From positions 3,514,797 through 3,578,796 of the forward strand of contig VUYV01000074.1 in assembly GCA_008711295.1 (NCBI GenBank): a stretch of DNA of 64,000 nucleotides, written 5' to 3'. The stretch comes from Anarhynchus alexandrinus. Its lineage: Eukaryota; Chordata; Aves; Charadriiformes; Charadriidae. The position numbers and the translations under genes were made by a program. Shown here in pieces: positions 47,211 through 60,797 of this stretch; position 1 is the first letter of the stretch, and each line of letters begins with the position of its first letter. A model generated the notes under the pieces. That model ran no database searches. It worked only from the letters and a program-made list of their open reading frames with translations, and was not told the DNA's origin.

Positions 47211-48788
47211 TCTAATGGAGCTCAACCAGTCCTTGGTAAATTTGCACCTATGGTTAGCGTGGATTAAGTTTCAAGAGTGTCCTGGTACCGACGCTCTGTT
47301 GTTACCCGATAGCAATTGGATTAAAGCAGCATCCCAGAGCAGCTCCAACGTGCAAAGTACGAGGCCTGAACCACGTTCTGCAAAGCCTCCGGCATGTTGC
47401 ACGCTTTTAGTTTAGTGACATCATTTGTTTTTGTTGTGGGAAGTGTTGAAACTGAACTATGCTTTGGATTAGATCTTTTCATGCTCGGTGTTAATGCCAA
47501 CCAAGGAAAGAAATGCATCGCCTTCTATACCTAGGGAAATATTTATTGTTCCTGATACAGAAATCACTGTTGATCCTTCTGGAAAAGTATTCCTTTTCTT
47601 CATTTGGGGTAAAGGTCAGCTTAGTCATTCATTAACAATGAAGAACATTGTTTTGGTTTGAGTACTTTGCTCTTCACCAGCTCTCTGTCTGGAGGAAAGG
47701 TGCTGTGTCCAGGTTCTCCCTGGCTGCAGGTAACTGGGACTGCTGCGGGACAGCATCATCCTCCCCTTCTGGTGTGGTCTCAAAAACTCTTCTACAAGCG
47801 AGGTCACTTCTGTGCAGTGATAGCAGTGAAAATCTGATAACTGTAGCTAGGTGCTGCAGGAAGCTTTGCTGCTTCTGTTTACTTTCTGTTTTATCTTTAA
47901 AAGCATTTATGTTAGCTGAAGGCCTCATACAGATGGCATTTTGCCGGTGAAAACTGCTTCAGCCGGTCCAGTTTATTTTGTGGGCAGGGGTTTACTCGTG
48001 TAAAATACACCCTCAAAAAACTTTTTCTAGTATAAACTAGACCTCGGTGCTGCAGCCTGGTGTTACAGAGCCATCTTTCCATGGGCAGTAAAGTGGATGT
48101 TCTGACCACTGTGGTCAGTAAAGCTCTTGTAAGTTATTTGCTGAAGGTTTTGGTGTTAGTTGCAGTCTTGGGCTGCCTTTCTCTCCCCGTATTTCTGTTC
48201 GCCTCTCAAGTGTCAGTGACATTTTCTCTTTTCACAAAGCAGCTTTCGCTGTGTGCTCTTTTGACCCGCCCCAGGGGATTGCTCAGCTCTGTGTGTGTGG
48301 ATCTTTTTTACTGGAGGTCTCATTTGTGAGCCTTCTGGGGACAAAAGCATCCTGGAAATACTATTTTAATTAGTTACTTATAAAGCAAATAAAAGAAACT
48401 GGCTCGGGCTCTGCTTGATTTCTAACCATTTGTCTCTCATCTCTTGTGATCTGATGCATTTTTAGCAGCTAAAATTGGGAAGGGCTACACCCTCTCCCTG
48501 GCTGCCTGTTTTAAATGAGCTCTTGGGTGCAGGTCCCCATGCCATCTCAAAGCACTGTGTATCACCTCTTGGACCTGGGAGGCATCCCTGCATGCAGGCA
48601 GAGCTGCACGGGGCATGTTCCTGGGGAGGTACTTTGGAGCTGTGCAGACCTTGCCCCTCTCTGGAGGATGTATCTGTGGTCCCGTCTGCTATTGCTGCCC
48701 TTGCCAAAGGGCTGAGGCCAGTGGCAGCGGCTTTGGGAAGGGGATGCCTGTCTGCTAAGTCTGAGGCTCAGTCCCTCGTCCAGTGCAG

Positions 48789-48821
48789 ACGCTGAGAGCC
48801 ATCATACGCTGAGAGCCATCA
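48789..48821. repeat. Two-copy 17-bp tandem duplication
   Basis: ACGCTGAGAGCCATCAT is followed immediately by a second copy identical over 16 bases. It is a local duplication inside the presumed CCDC50 intron. Confidence 0.85.
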
Positions 48822-51800
48822 GTTGTCAGTGGCAGCAGGTAGAACCCAGGTACGGGCTTCCTCGCCAGGGGCTCCTGATCTTCATGCCTGTCTGAATCCT
48901 CTGTGAGGAGAGGAAAGGGGGGCATGGGGGGGGGAAGAGGGACCCTGCGCTCTGCTCCAGCAGTGTACGGCTCTTTGGAACTGTGGAAAACTGCAGTGGC
49001 TTAAGTGGTTTTTTATTTAATCTTATTTTTAGTACTACTATAAAGAAGTATAAGGGCAGTTCGTCTGTGCCAGTCATTAGAACCAGCCCTGCCATGCTGC
49101 TGTCTCTTGCGCTCTAGTCTCGACAAAGGCTGATTGTGCCACTCAAGCTTGGAGAGGCACAGCAACAACGCTCGCACTGTGGTTTCTACTCTTCATTAAG
49201 CATCTGATTTGACTTTCTGACGCTCCGGAGCTTCATACATTCAAAAGCTGCAGGTTGTAGTCCACTGCCAGAGAGGCTGGTTTCCCAAACGTGGTAGCAA
49301 AAGGTACACCTCTGACTGTGGCCTTGGGGAAACAGGAAGGGCTTGAACTTTTATTTTCCGTCTTGGCAATGCGTTCTCTGGGGCAGGCAGCCTGGCTAGC
49401 TCTCTGTTGCCATAAATTGAATACAAGTTTGCTGTAAGCATCAGTATTCCTTTTCCCCCCTAACACAGCACCTTCCCTCTGACCTCTGCAGCTTAATGCG
49501 ACCTTTGCTGAGACTCCTGCAATGAAAACCTCCTGGCTGCTGACCCTCCAAGGGAACAGGAGAAGGGGGTCAGCTCTGAGCTGCAGTGTCACAGACTCTC
49601 CTGGAACAGACTGACCGATGCTATTTGCTTATTTCAGGGCTTTTAGTGCCTGTGTGTGCTCCAGCACGACGACAGTGGAGGAGAGGAACTCACTGTCTGT
49701 CAAAGGTGGAAGCAGGTTCAGAAAGTGTTGATGGCTGGCACAGTGTCTGGTGAGGAGTGATTCTGCTGTGGAACTTTTCAGGGGCTGGTGTTTGAAGGAT
49801 GAGGTGTCAGCTGCACTCATGTGAAGGAAGGGTTGGCCTTTAACTGGATTAATATAATGACCCCAACAATGTTGAGAGCAGCTGAGGGTCAGCCAGGTCA
49901 CTGTGGAGCCACCTGCACCGTGCCCTTTGGCTCCAACTGAGATTTTTTCCTTGCGGCATGATGTGCAGCGTCACGGTTTTCTGCTTTGTGACTTCCTTGG
50001 GGAACGGCTCTGAAAAACTCGGGCAAGCTGGATGGCTTGGGGGCAGTGAGGAGGTGGAGGGTGATGGGACATAGATGCAGGCTTTTCTTTCTAGGTCACT
50101 GGTTCACGTCCAGCTCTTCTGAGTAATAGGAGGTCTGTTTTTCCAGCATGCGTGAATTCAGTAGCTGAGGCTGTGGTACTCATTTCACTTCTGGCTAAAG
50201 CTGGGTGAAAGTTTTATTATGCATTCAGTTGTTCTGGGTCTGCAGAGCTTGGCAGAGGAGATGGGCAGGATTAGCATATTTCATGCTCTGAGCTCCAAAA
50301 CGCAACTGAGCAAGCAGGTCTGCCTCCTCCCGTCCCTTAAATCCTTAGCACTGTCCTCTGTGAGCTGCTGTGGAGGTTGTACCGAGGCAAAAGGATTGCT
50401 CAAAAAGCAGTTTTTGGCAGAGAGGAGCTTCTATAATCACGCTGATGCCTTCTGCAGAGATGTTTCCTTAGCTACTGACAAGTTTTTGGGCTGGGATAAG
50501 AGTGGGCACAGTCTGTTTTGCCCTGATTCCTGGAGTTGGGGACTTCCCTGGTTTGTGATACTAGGACACTGGCCATCACCCATCGCTGCCCTCCAAGTAA
50601 CGATCCCAGCCAAGGGTTGTGTTGCAGACAACAAGGTGTTTGCTGTGTCCACGGGCCTCTTTTTAACCTCCTGTGGCCATGAGCAGTGTCAGAGGGTGCG
50701 TGTGTGCCAGGCGGGTGTTGGAGATGGCTGTGGCAAGGAGCAGGAGAGGCCTGTTGTGCTCTCTCTGGGCACAAGGAAAACCCTGTTTGGAGAAGCAATG
50801 GGATGTGCCTTGGTACTGTGTGAAACTTCTCTGTTTTGCTGGAATAACCTTTCTTTTGCTTGCTCAGAGACATCCAGTTCACATGAATGTGGTGATTTGT
50901 AGGACAAAGTGACACGTTCCCCTCCCTGCTTCTTCGTGCCCTTCCCAGAGTGTCCCCAGCTGGCTGGATTCCCCCTCGCTCGCTGCTGCTCCTCTGCCTA
51001 GTGCTGCTTTGAAGGCTGAAGGATGGAGGCTGGTCTGTTGGTAAAACTGCCTTAAAACTCTAGAAGCTTAGGTCCAGTTTCTGGTGTGGCACTCGCTGCT
51101 GGCTGGTCCTTTTGTCTTCTCCAAAAACGTGATAAAGATATTTGCCGTTCTGCTGCTGGTGGCTTGCACTGCAGGGAGCAAAGGGCAGTTGCTGGGCATT
51201 TCCACCGGGAAGGCAGGGCTGCCATCTCCCCAGAGGCAGCTGTGTATTGGGAACACTCCATGTTAACCTTACAGTGCTAGCTCCTCCACAGGACACGTGA
51301 TGGGACCTTGTGGAGTCCCTTGACACTTCATTTGTACTTCCTTTTTAAAAATAGAAATTGGAGCCTTCCCACTGTTTTCTTTCTCAGTACATGAAAAGAT
51401 ACTACGCAGCTCAGCGAGTGAGTGCTGTATGGCCTTGGCGCTGCGTGGCAGCTGGGAGAGACTTTTAGCAGGGCTGGAAAGAGAGATCCCACAGAGATCC
51501 ATAACTGAGGAGAGCTGAAGTCACATATGAAGGAAGTCATGATTAAACTAGGCTTTCACCTGCTCTGTTTCTTCACATATCTTTACAGTATGATTCGGGC
51601 TTTGATAAATGATTGAGAAGTTGAAAAAGGAGAGGGCAGCATCACGCTCTATGTATAAGAGAAGCAAGGCAGGGCTGTCCTGAACCTTGCATTGAGCAAA
51701 GGCGACCAGTTAGGCCTGGGTGCTCATAAAATCTACCTTGTAACCCCGGGCACCTTGTGAATTAAGCTTGCCAGAAATGTTACTTTCCCTGGGGGAAGAA

Positions 51801-54800
51801 GGTGTGGATGAAAGCCTGCTCAGAAGCCTGGCACAGCCCTTCTGCCTCTGCCCAAGGATTTTGTTTCAGGCTCCGGAAGCTCAACTGATTATTATTTTAA
51901 TTGCACACCAACCCACGGTGCCACCACCACAATGCTCTGTCAGCCAAATAAAAATAGTGAGATCTTTTTGACTCAGGCCTGGGTTGGTAGCGGTTTGGTC
52001 CATGCACTCTTGACAGCCCTGCCTGCGGTGAGTGCTCTTCAGGACAGAAAGTTGAAGTGGGTTTGTGAGTGGGTCACTCTTCACTTCTCTTTTCAAAGGA
52101 GGTGTAAAAAGCTTTGTAAAACTTTGAGTTCCTGCGTGCCTGTGGGTGTGGTTTGTTCTTTTCCCAGCCCTGTGGAACCAAGATTTGGTGGCTGGAGGAA
52201 TTGGCTTAAGAGGAAACGTTACGTGGGCTCTATATGTGGTGTTCAGTAAGTGAGGACAAAGGGGAAGAGGACATAAATGAGCAAATATTTGAAGGCACTG
52301 AGAGACAGGCATACCTTAAGGATGCTGACAGGGCTGACTGAGAAGTAATGGGACAAAAGGGAGGAAGCTAATGAAAACAGGAATATTTCCTGGCAGCGAG
52401 AGTTGTATTTTTTTCTTTCTGCAGAAATCTCTCCAAAAGGTGTGGTGCGTATAGCTTTGGCCCTTCACAGCCAGACAGGCCAAGAGACTGGAGAGTGCCC
52501 TGGCAGGGAATGTTCCTCACAGAGGGACTGTCACCACTGACCTGGCAGGTGGGCTGGGGAAGCGCTGGCCTGGCTTGGGGCAGCCTTCCCTGGTGTGGGT
52601 GGAAAACTCCTCCCCTGTCCACGCAGCAGAACAGCTTTGCATTGCAGAAGCATCTGAGCTTATTGTGTATGTCTGTTGTGGATATGGCAAACCTTACTTG
52701 TGAGCTCCTGGCGGGAAGAAATTTTTTTCTCCCTCTGTTCTGAAGGTAGTTTTATTATTGGGGTGCGGGCTGGTGGGATGGGGAGGATTTATGTCTTAAA
52801 GTCACTATCACCTCCTGGAGCCTTTGGCAGTGCTGCTGGGGGCTGGGGTGAAGAAGCGGAGGGCAGTGGGGAGAGAGCTGGGAATTCTCCAAGCCGCCAG
52901 GGTGTTGGCTGTTTTCGTGGCGTGCAGAGAGCGCTGCTGTTCACAGGGCTGTGCTCTCCTGCAGGCGTCTCGGTCGGCGCCAGGTTTCCGAAGGAAGTTG
53001 GTGTTGGGAACAGGCTGGGCTCTCCTGACCTTATTTGCAGCGCTGGAGGGACTGGTTCCTTGGCTAGGGCTGCACAGCCCTGCCTGCATTCCTCACGTCC
53101 CTCATCCGACAAGGTGGAGTAGGCAGGTTTGTCTCCAGCTCTAATCACTCTGCTCAGTTACCCAGTACTCCAGGCTGTTGGATTTGCTCAGAGCATCAGC
53201 TCTGGCCATGGAACAGGTGGACTTGTTAGGTCCTAAATTTAGTTCTCTCTCTTTTTTTTTTGTTTTGTTTTTTTAAGCTGTGAGTATACAATATCACTGA
53301 AAGGTGATTTAGCCCCCAAAGCAAACATTTTACTTTGACTGACTTGTAGCTCATTTTGTGCACTCGGGGAGGAGGCATTTAAAAGGCTGCCAGCCTGCTT
53401 CTTCCTTGTGCTTGGCAGTGCACGTGAGCTGCGGGCACAGCTGCCACGAAGCGGTTTGCTCCAGGTTGATGCTGGGAGCTCTGCCTCCCAGCCCATCTGG
53501 TCCCGGAGGCCAGGGACTTACTCTTACCCTCTTATGCCACCGTTTTAAATCTGTAGTTGTTCTAAGGGCAGTGTGCCAACACAAGGCTGTGACAGGAAGG
53601 GGGACGTGTATTGCTGTAGCTCTACTGACTTGTGACTGCTATAGATGGATGTGAAGGTTTGACTGATCTGGGGCCAGCTTTGGTACTTTGTGTTCTCCAG
53701 AGCTGACTAATAAACCCAGAGAACTTAAATGCAGGAAGCAAGGGGGGAGAGTACCCCCGAGGAGCTGGTGGAGCAAAGAAAAAGGGGTTTTGAAACCAAG
53801 CAGAGCATCCTCGGTTTGTTAGGGAGAGGAAGATATTTCTTGTGGAGTAGATTTGCAGCGCTGGCAGCCGCTGAGCGGGTGGCAGACAGGAGTCCCTGCA
53901 GCCGCCTTTCTAGGAAAAAGGAAGCTGACAGTGATCTGTGCAAGAACCGGAGCCGATTGCAGGATCGGTTCAGACACCTCCAGCTTCGAACGCAGCAGCT
54001 GGCCAGGTTTCCAGCGAGCCTGGGAGGCTGCCTTGAGGCCCGTTCTACTGGAGCTTTGCTGCTCTTGGTGTCTGATCTGGATGAATAAATCCTGGCGTGT
54101 TCGAATGTGCACTGATGCTGTGGTCTGTCCTTCAGCTGCAGCTCTGGTTAGTTAGGTACAAGCCTCGGAGCAGTCGCTTGGCTCTAGTCACCTTAAGGTG
54201 GAAAGAAAGTGGCATCTCTGAGGAAGTCTTTCTGCTACTTGTTCTCTCCAGAGATGCTTGTTCTGCCTTATGACTGTGGGTCCCTGCGGTGTAAAACCAC
54301 ACCGTGGGGTTTTGAGAGGAACTTGAACCTTTTTTTGGCACTTGGCACTTTCTGTGTGGGCGTCAGCAGTCAGCCTTGCCTAAACAGTCGCCGAAGAGAG
54401 TGCATGAACTTGTACCGGAGGTCGCTGAGAGCTCCCTTTCTGAATCCTCTTGTATTTTCCTACAATATCTTTTAGGATTAAGCTGGAGGAGAAGCCTGGG
54501 AGAGCTGACACTTTGAATTATCTCTGCTCCCGGCTGCCTGCCTGCCTCTCTGGAGCTGCTGTGTGAGTTTATTCACCACAGCCTGACACCGAGGGCTTTG
54601 AAATGCTAGTGAAGCATCCGAGATCCAGGGTGCCGTGGCTCCTGAAAGGCACCCTGAACCACAAAGTGGACCTGCCAGCTCTCGGCAGAGAAGCTACTGA
54701 ACTGAGCAAGGGATTTAGGCTTGCATTTAGCAGAGAACAGAAGTTGCACCTATCTGGGAAATTCAGCGTGTCCTTCCAAGAGTTTTGTGTAGTATAAAAT

Positions 54801-57800
54801 TGCCTGAAATGCTGAAATAAACAGGTCAAAGCAAAATATGGTGATCACCGTTGAGATGGGTGTGGGGGAAGGGAGTATATATAGTCCAAATCTCTTGAGA
54901 TGCAAGCTCCACGCCTGAGCAGCTTTCTGAGTGGGTGGCTGTTTTGAGTTGTGCATGAAAGGAGACTGTTTTTCTTTTCGCCCCTCCTTTACACTAGTTT
55001 AAATGAGCGGTGTTGGGCATAAAACTAAAACTGCTGTGATATCCTGCAAAAGAAACAAAAAAAAACCTCCAGAAAAGGACAGCATCATATGATCCATGGG
55101 ACATTGCTGAAGGCATGTTTTACAGCTACAGTAGTGCTCATAGGGACATCTGTGTGAGCCAGGGATTTTGACCTCTCTTGGTGAAGGTAACTCCTGCCCC
55201 GTTTGCTGCTGACCTGTGTGGTGGTTTGCCCTTGGGCAAAGTGAGGATAAAACACAGCTGTTGGAGGCAGTGTTGTTTGTTTTGCTGTGATCCATGATTT
55301 GGAGGCAGTGGTGAAAGCTGACTGCTAGGAAAACTTCTCCCTGTCTTTATTGTTGGTTGTTCATTTTGCACATCTGGTGTTGGCTGAGTCAACTGAAGCT
55401 GTGTCAGATGCTGGAGAGGATGACTACAGGAGCAACTTTTGTTCTCATTGATGATTAACTTCCTCCATACTCGGAGCCAGTTATGTCTTAAGTATTGTGA
55501 GTGACGTGTGTGTTTGGCTGCTTGGGGTCTACTACTTGGCTGTGGTGTCAAACTAGCCAAGCCATCTCTGACCAATGTATCTACCTTAAGGTTTTTATAC
55601 CTGTCTACCTGGATGTTACTGATGGGTCCACAGTGCGATGGCTGAGCTCACTGGTGATCTTTTGCATCTAGATAGTCCTGTGCAGGCTGATGGACACTGT
55701 GGCACACAAGAAAAAGCTATGAATATAATAGTGTTCTGAGCCTGGCAGGTAATGGCTCACATGTTGTGGTTATATAGCTGCTCTCTGCTTTAGAGTGGCA
55801 AAATACTGCATGTATTCAGTCCCTCAATGCACAGGCATTTCTGGAATAGGAGGCAGCAGCTGTAGCAGCAATGTTGGCTATGGAACTGAGGGTTTTTGGG
55901 GGGTTTTCTTGTGGCTCGGAGTACCTCGTATCTGGGGACCCAGCTGGACCTGGCTGAAAAGGCTGAATTTTTAAAGCATGGGTGCCAGTACTCCTTAAGG
56001 CTCAATGCCATTTTCAAGTACGTCTGTACGTCCAAGCTTGAAGTGCTTCAACTCAACATTTTCTTCTGGAAGTCAAAGACATGGTCTTTAACCTATGGGT
56101 TGTGTTTTAAGCTTGGGGGAATAAGAAGAGTTGCTCTTATTTAGAAAGATTGCAGGTGAAGCGATGTAGGGTGCAATTGTCTAATAACAAAAAAGATGGC
56201 AGCCTTCTGTAATAAAGGCAGAATGATAAATTTTGTCAAATTTTGTGGCTGGGGCGTACTCTAGGATTACCTTATGAGCTCCCTTATGGTGCTGTTTTTT
56301 GTGATCTTGGGTACCTCCAGCTTCCTGTTTATACTGTGTAAGCACATCACCTTCTGCTTTTGGAGGGTTCAGCAGATGCTCTCTCAGCTTGAGGACTGCT
56401 CTACAGTACAGTGTGCAGGCACGTTTACAGCAGTGAGAACACCAAACTAGTAGCCTCAGAGAAGGCATTTTGGGAATGCTGCTGATCTCTACTTCAAGGC
56501 AGGTTAAAAAGCAGACTCATATTCTGAGGATTTGGTTCCAAAATATATATGTCTTCCTTTTTAAAGCATTGTTGAGCAGGTGAGAGCTTGTTGTTGGAGA
56601 ACACTGCAGGCAGAGCACAAACTTCTCATGGCCTTGACCTCAAGGCGTTAGCTTAGAGCAGAGAGGATAACCTCCTTCCCAGATCCCAAACTCTTCTTAG
56701 CTTCCGGGCCAAGACTGCCAACAAAAAAACCATGGTTCTTTGGCAATATATTTTTTTTTTTATTTTGCATGTTTATGCTTTTAAGAATTAGGCCAAAACC
56801 CCTCAGTTTGGTTCCCCATGGGGCCACCCGGTCTCCTCGTGCTGCCTTGTAGCTCGCAGCTAGGTGAGATGCTCTGGTGCTGTGGCTGAGAAGCAGAAAT
56901 TGTTCCCTTCCCCAGGCTGCCCAGCTCTGCCTTCTGCCTGGGAGCCACCTTCTCCCTGCCGAGTTTTCTGATGTCCTTGGCACTGATGGTGCCTGGTGAA
57001 CAAGGTCGTAGGAATGCTGTCTGTGTAACTGCAGCTGCAGCAGCTGAGACGTGTCCTGGCCAGCCTTTGTCGGCACCTGTGTGTGGTAGCAGGAGCTCGG
57101 GAATCTCCTGGTGCAATGGGAGAGGCAAAACAGAAATGAGAGGTGCTTGAGGTTGGGCCATGTATCTCACAGAGCAGCTTTGCTGGGGCTGAGAAGGAAA
57201 CGTCCCAGTTGCATATTTCTTCTGGAAACTGCCCTCTGGGTAGCCTCTCACCTCCAGTTGGGTGGCTGCTTGGTCATGTTGGCTTCGTTTCAAGGAAACA
57301 ACCTGCAGATCTTGGAGGGCTTACCTGGCTTGGAGTGGCCTGGCCAGGCCCTGCTGGTAAGGGTCTGTATGAGGTCCCAGCTTGCTTTCTGATCTGCAGG
57401 GATCTTCATAACTCACCATCTTCCTGAGACTGCTGGCTTGTAACAAGCTGTACTTGCTGCCTGCCGCTTAATTTGTCAGCTCTGTAGGCCCTAAGAAGTG
57501 ATTTTTAGTTGGTGAAACTGTCTTTTCCTGTGTCCCTTCTGTCTTTCCTCTCCCTCCTGTCCTTCAGTTCAGGATTCAAAAACTGCAGATGCTGTAAACT
57601 AAGCATGACTCACACCTTCTAGTTTATTTTGTGAATTATCCAGCACATGATGCTGATGGGAAAATGTTGGGAGTGGAGGGGGTGGGAAGCAAAAGATAAA
57701 TGTTGGGGTTGTTTTTTTTCTTTCTTTTTTCAGACCCCAAAGGAAATGCTTGGAGCATGCATGTGTGGTCCCTGGGTCGTTGAACTGGCTGGTGTCCCAG

Positions 57801-60769
57801 AGCATGTCATAGGGGCCACGTGAACCAAGGGGGCCATTGGGCCTTTCAGTGGATGTCAAAACATGATCTAAGACTTCATGCAGAAGCGTGGGGTGTGTTC
57901 TGCTGTAAGCCTTGCTGGAGAAGCCAGTGGGGTTTGGCCTTTTGTAGAGCCAGTGCGCATTCATGCTTCCCATTCCTGGACGTTGACTACCTCTTTGTCA
58001 CACACCTAAATATCACCAGCAACATCTAAAGCTGCCTTTGCTCCTCTCTTGTGGTTACCTCACTCTCTTTGAAGCAGTTTGGTGTTAGAAATGCTGAGCT
58101 ATGAAGCTGAGGTAATGCTGGAGAAAGCTAGTGAGGCAGATGGCAAAATATAAAAAGAAAAAGGTTATTGCATGAAATTTTGCCAAGTTGTTGTACCTAG
58201 AGACTTTCTTATCTCGACCATAAAGGCAGGGCTTGCAACCGTGCTTGCAAGAGCCTCAGATGCACTGATGCTTAGAAGGGCATATTTTTGGGGTGAACTT
58301 CCACTAGTGGAGAAGACCTATGCTCGGAGCTTGCAGAGGGGCTCTTCAGGATCCCTCAAGTGAGAGAGGACACTTTTTCATGCTGCTGCATGGATTTTGC
58401 AGCCCACCGTTGCTGCAAAGGATGGTGCTTTCAGCCATACTTCTGACCTCGTCCTCCCCAGCTGGCACCTCTGCTGGCTGTGGCAGTGGCTGGCATTCCT
58501 GGACTGGCATTTTTTTCCTTTCACAGCTGTGCCAGAAGCGCATATCCCAGGCCCGCTCCCTGCTGTGCCAAGGCAGATTGGCTTAATCAGCCTATGGTAA
58601 ATCTGTTGTTAATGTTTCGCGCTTCACTGGACTTGCCAATTGTAGCTGCTGTGATTGCACCCCTGCTGCTTTTTGACTGTCTGATGGCTCTCAGCCAGGG
58701 CCTGGAGATGGGAAGTCAAATTAGTTCATAGCGGTGAACGTACCATTAATCTTACCTTTCATTTTTTGGGCATAGTGTTAGGGAATAAGGAAATATATTT
58801 CTTTCCCCCTTAAAGCCTCTTGGCAAGGAGGAATTGAGAGTGTCTCCGTTGTCATTGGGGCCATCCTATTTCTCAGCACAAACCCAGTGCACATAATACC
58901 TGGTAATGAGTGTGCTGGGGCCACGCTGAGACTGGGCAGGGCAGGAGGACTAGCACCAATGGAGCTTCATTTCAGACCATGCCTGCCTGGTCCACATCTC
59001 CAGTTGTTTCATTGTTGCCTCGTTGTTGGATGCGTGTCTTCAAGGATGGAGCATTGGTTTCCTTGGCCTCACTTGCAGCTGCGGTCATGCTTGACTCAGT
59101 GCTGTGGGCGCTGGGTCTAGGCTTGAGGGAGTGCTCTGCACTTGCCATCGCCCCCAAACTTGCTGTGGAGTTGCAGGTGGCCCCATCTCTCACCACCTGG
59201 CTGGCTGACAGCACTTCATTGTTTTCGTAATGAGATGTTCTCATCTTCCTTTGCATGTTGTTCTCGGGCTGATGGGACTTGGGAATAATGTGCTCAGACG
59301 AGTTGGAGGCGGACAGCCCAGCCAAGTTTCTGACAGTGACGAAAGGTCTTCTTGTGCCGTCTGCCCTGCCAGCAGCTTCAGCAGCACAAAGCGAGGGCTG
59401 TGTGCTTGAGCCATCCATTTGAGGGTTCATAAGAGCAGCTTAACGGGAGCGGATACGCAGCCAAGTGGCTTCTTCAGCAGTGCATGAATGAATCTGAACG
59501 TGTGAGCAAACCCAAGGCTTGCTGCCGCTCCACCGGCCTGCTCCATGCTGTGTCCTCTGTAAGACAGGGGCACCATGGAGCTCAGACACATGGGAGCTTC
59601 CAGCGTGCATATAATTAATATCCATGCTGCTTCTCTCTCTCTCTGTACTGGATCTTGATGGGATAATCATTACTGTTCTAAGACCAAGCCCTTGTATTCT
59701 TGTCTAGACCCTGCAATTCGGTGGCTTGTCCCAGAGTGTTGTCCCCACTTGCTTTGTGCCTGTGTGCAGAGACAGGGCAGGTGGTGGCTGGGCACAGCCT
59801 CGGGTCTGGTGCTGCGTGGCCGTGTTAGGGGTGGCACTGGATCTGAGCTGGGCTGCTTTGGGTCGTGAGATGGGAAGCGTGTGTGGTGGTGCCCTGGGCT
59901 GTGTGTGCTTCCTGGCCCAGGCACTGAGCTCCAAGTGGCATGGACCTATCTTGAGGAGCCAAACCAACCCAGACAGGAGCCTCGATTCCCTGCTTTATGT
60001 CTCTGGCATCCAGCACCTTTCATCTGTGGCTGATAGGAGGTGAGGACCAGAGGAGTTTGCTTTGTTTTCTTTATTTTTGCTTGTTTGTTTAACTTTGGAT
60101 ACCCATGGACTGCTTCTAACAGATCTCTGGAGAAGCAGCTAGAAGAAGCAGGGCCATCTATACAACACAACATTATATGCACTTGGCCTTTTTATTTTGA
60201 GTCCATGCTTTCTTTAGAAAGTTTTTAGTGGCCCATCAATCCAAAAGGTTTAAAACAATCTTTGCAGTATTGTAGGAAGGAAGCTCACTGGAGATGAGAC
60301 TTTTTGGGGATTGGTGCAAGAGAAGAGCAGCAGTGTTCTACCGTGGCCCTCCCAATTTCTTGCCAGTATGGCAAGGGTGTTTCTGTCAACATGGTTTTTC
60401 CCAAACAGAGAAGTGTGTCTGGGTGTGGATAGAATGGAGTAAAAAACCTTAAAGTCTTCCTCTGCACATGTCCCTCTATGGGGAGGATGGAGCAAAGGTC
60501 TACCAGCACCATCAGCACCATGATCAACAAGGCCGAGCTCTCCAATACCACGGGGATCAGAGCAGTGTATGAGCCTGTGCAAAAAGGAGTTGGGAAGCAG
60601 TTTCATAAGCGTTTTTTAAAGCAGCAATCTTTATGCAAAATATACGCAGCTCTGAAATGTTCATCCTTGCTCCTGTGCTGCCCGCCTTGTCTTGCTCGTG
60701 CAGATGTTCAGGCAGCTGTGCAGTGGACTTGCTCAGAGACCTATTGCAGTTAAAAATAACACTTCCCTG

Positions 60770-60797
60770 CCCCCCCCCCCCTTTTTTTTTTTTTTTT
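60770..60797. repeat. Poly-C / poly-T pyrimidine tract
   Basis: Twelve C are followed directly by sixteen T on the + strand. It is a homopolymer junction prone to length error and polymorphism. Confidence 0.9.
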
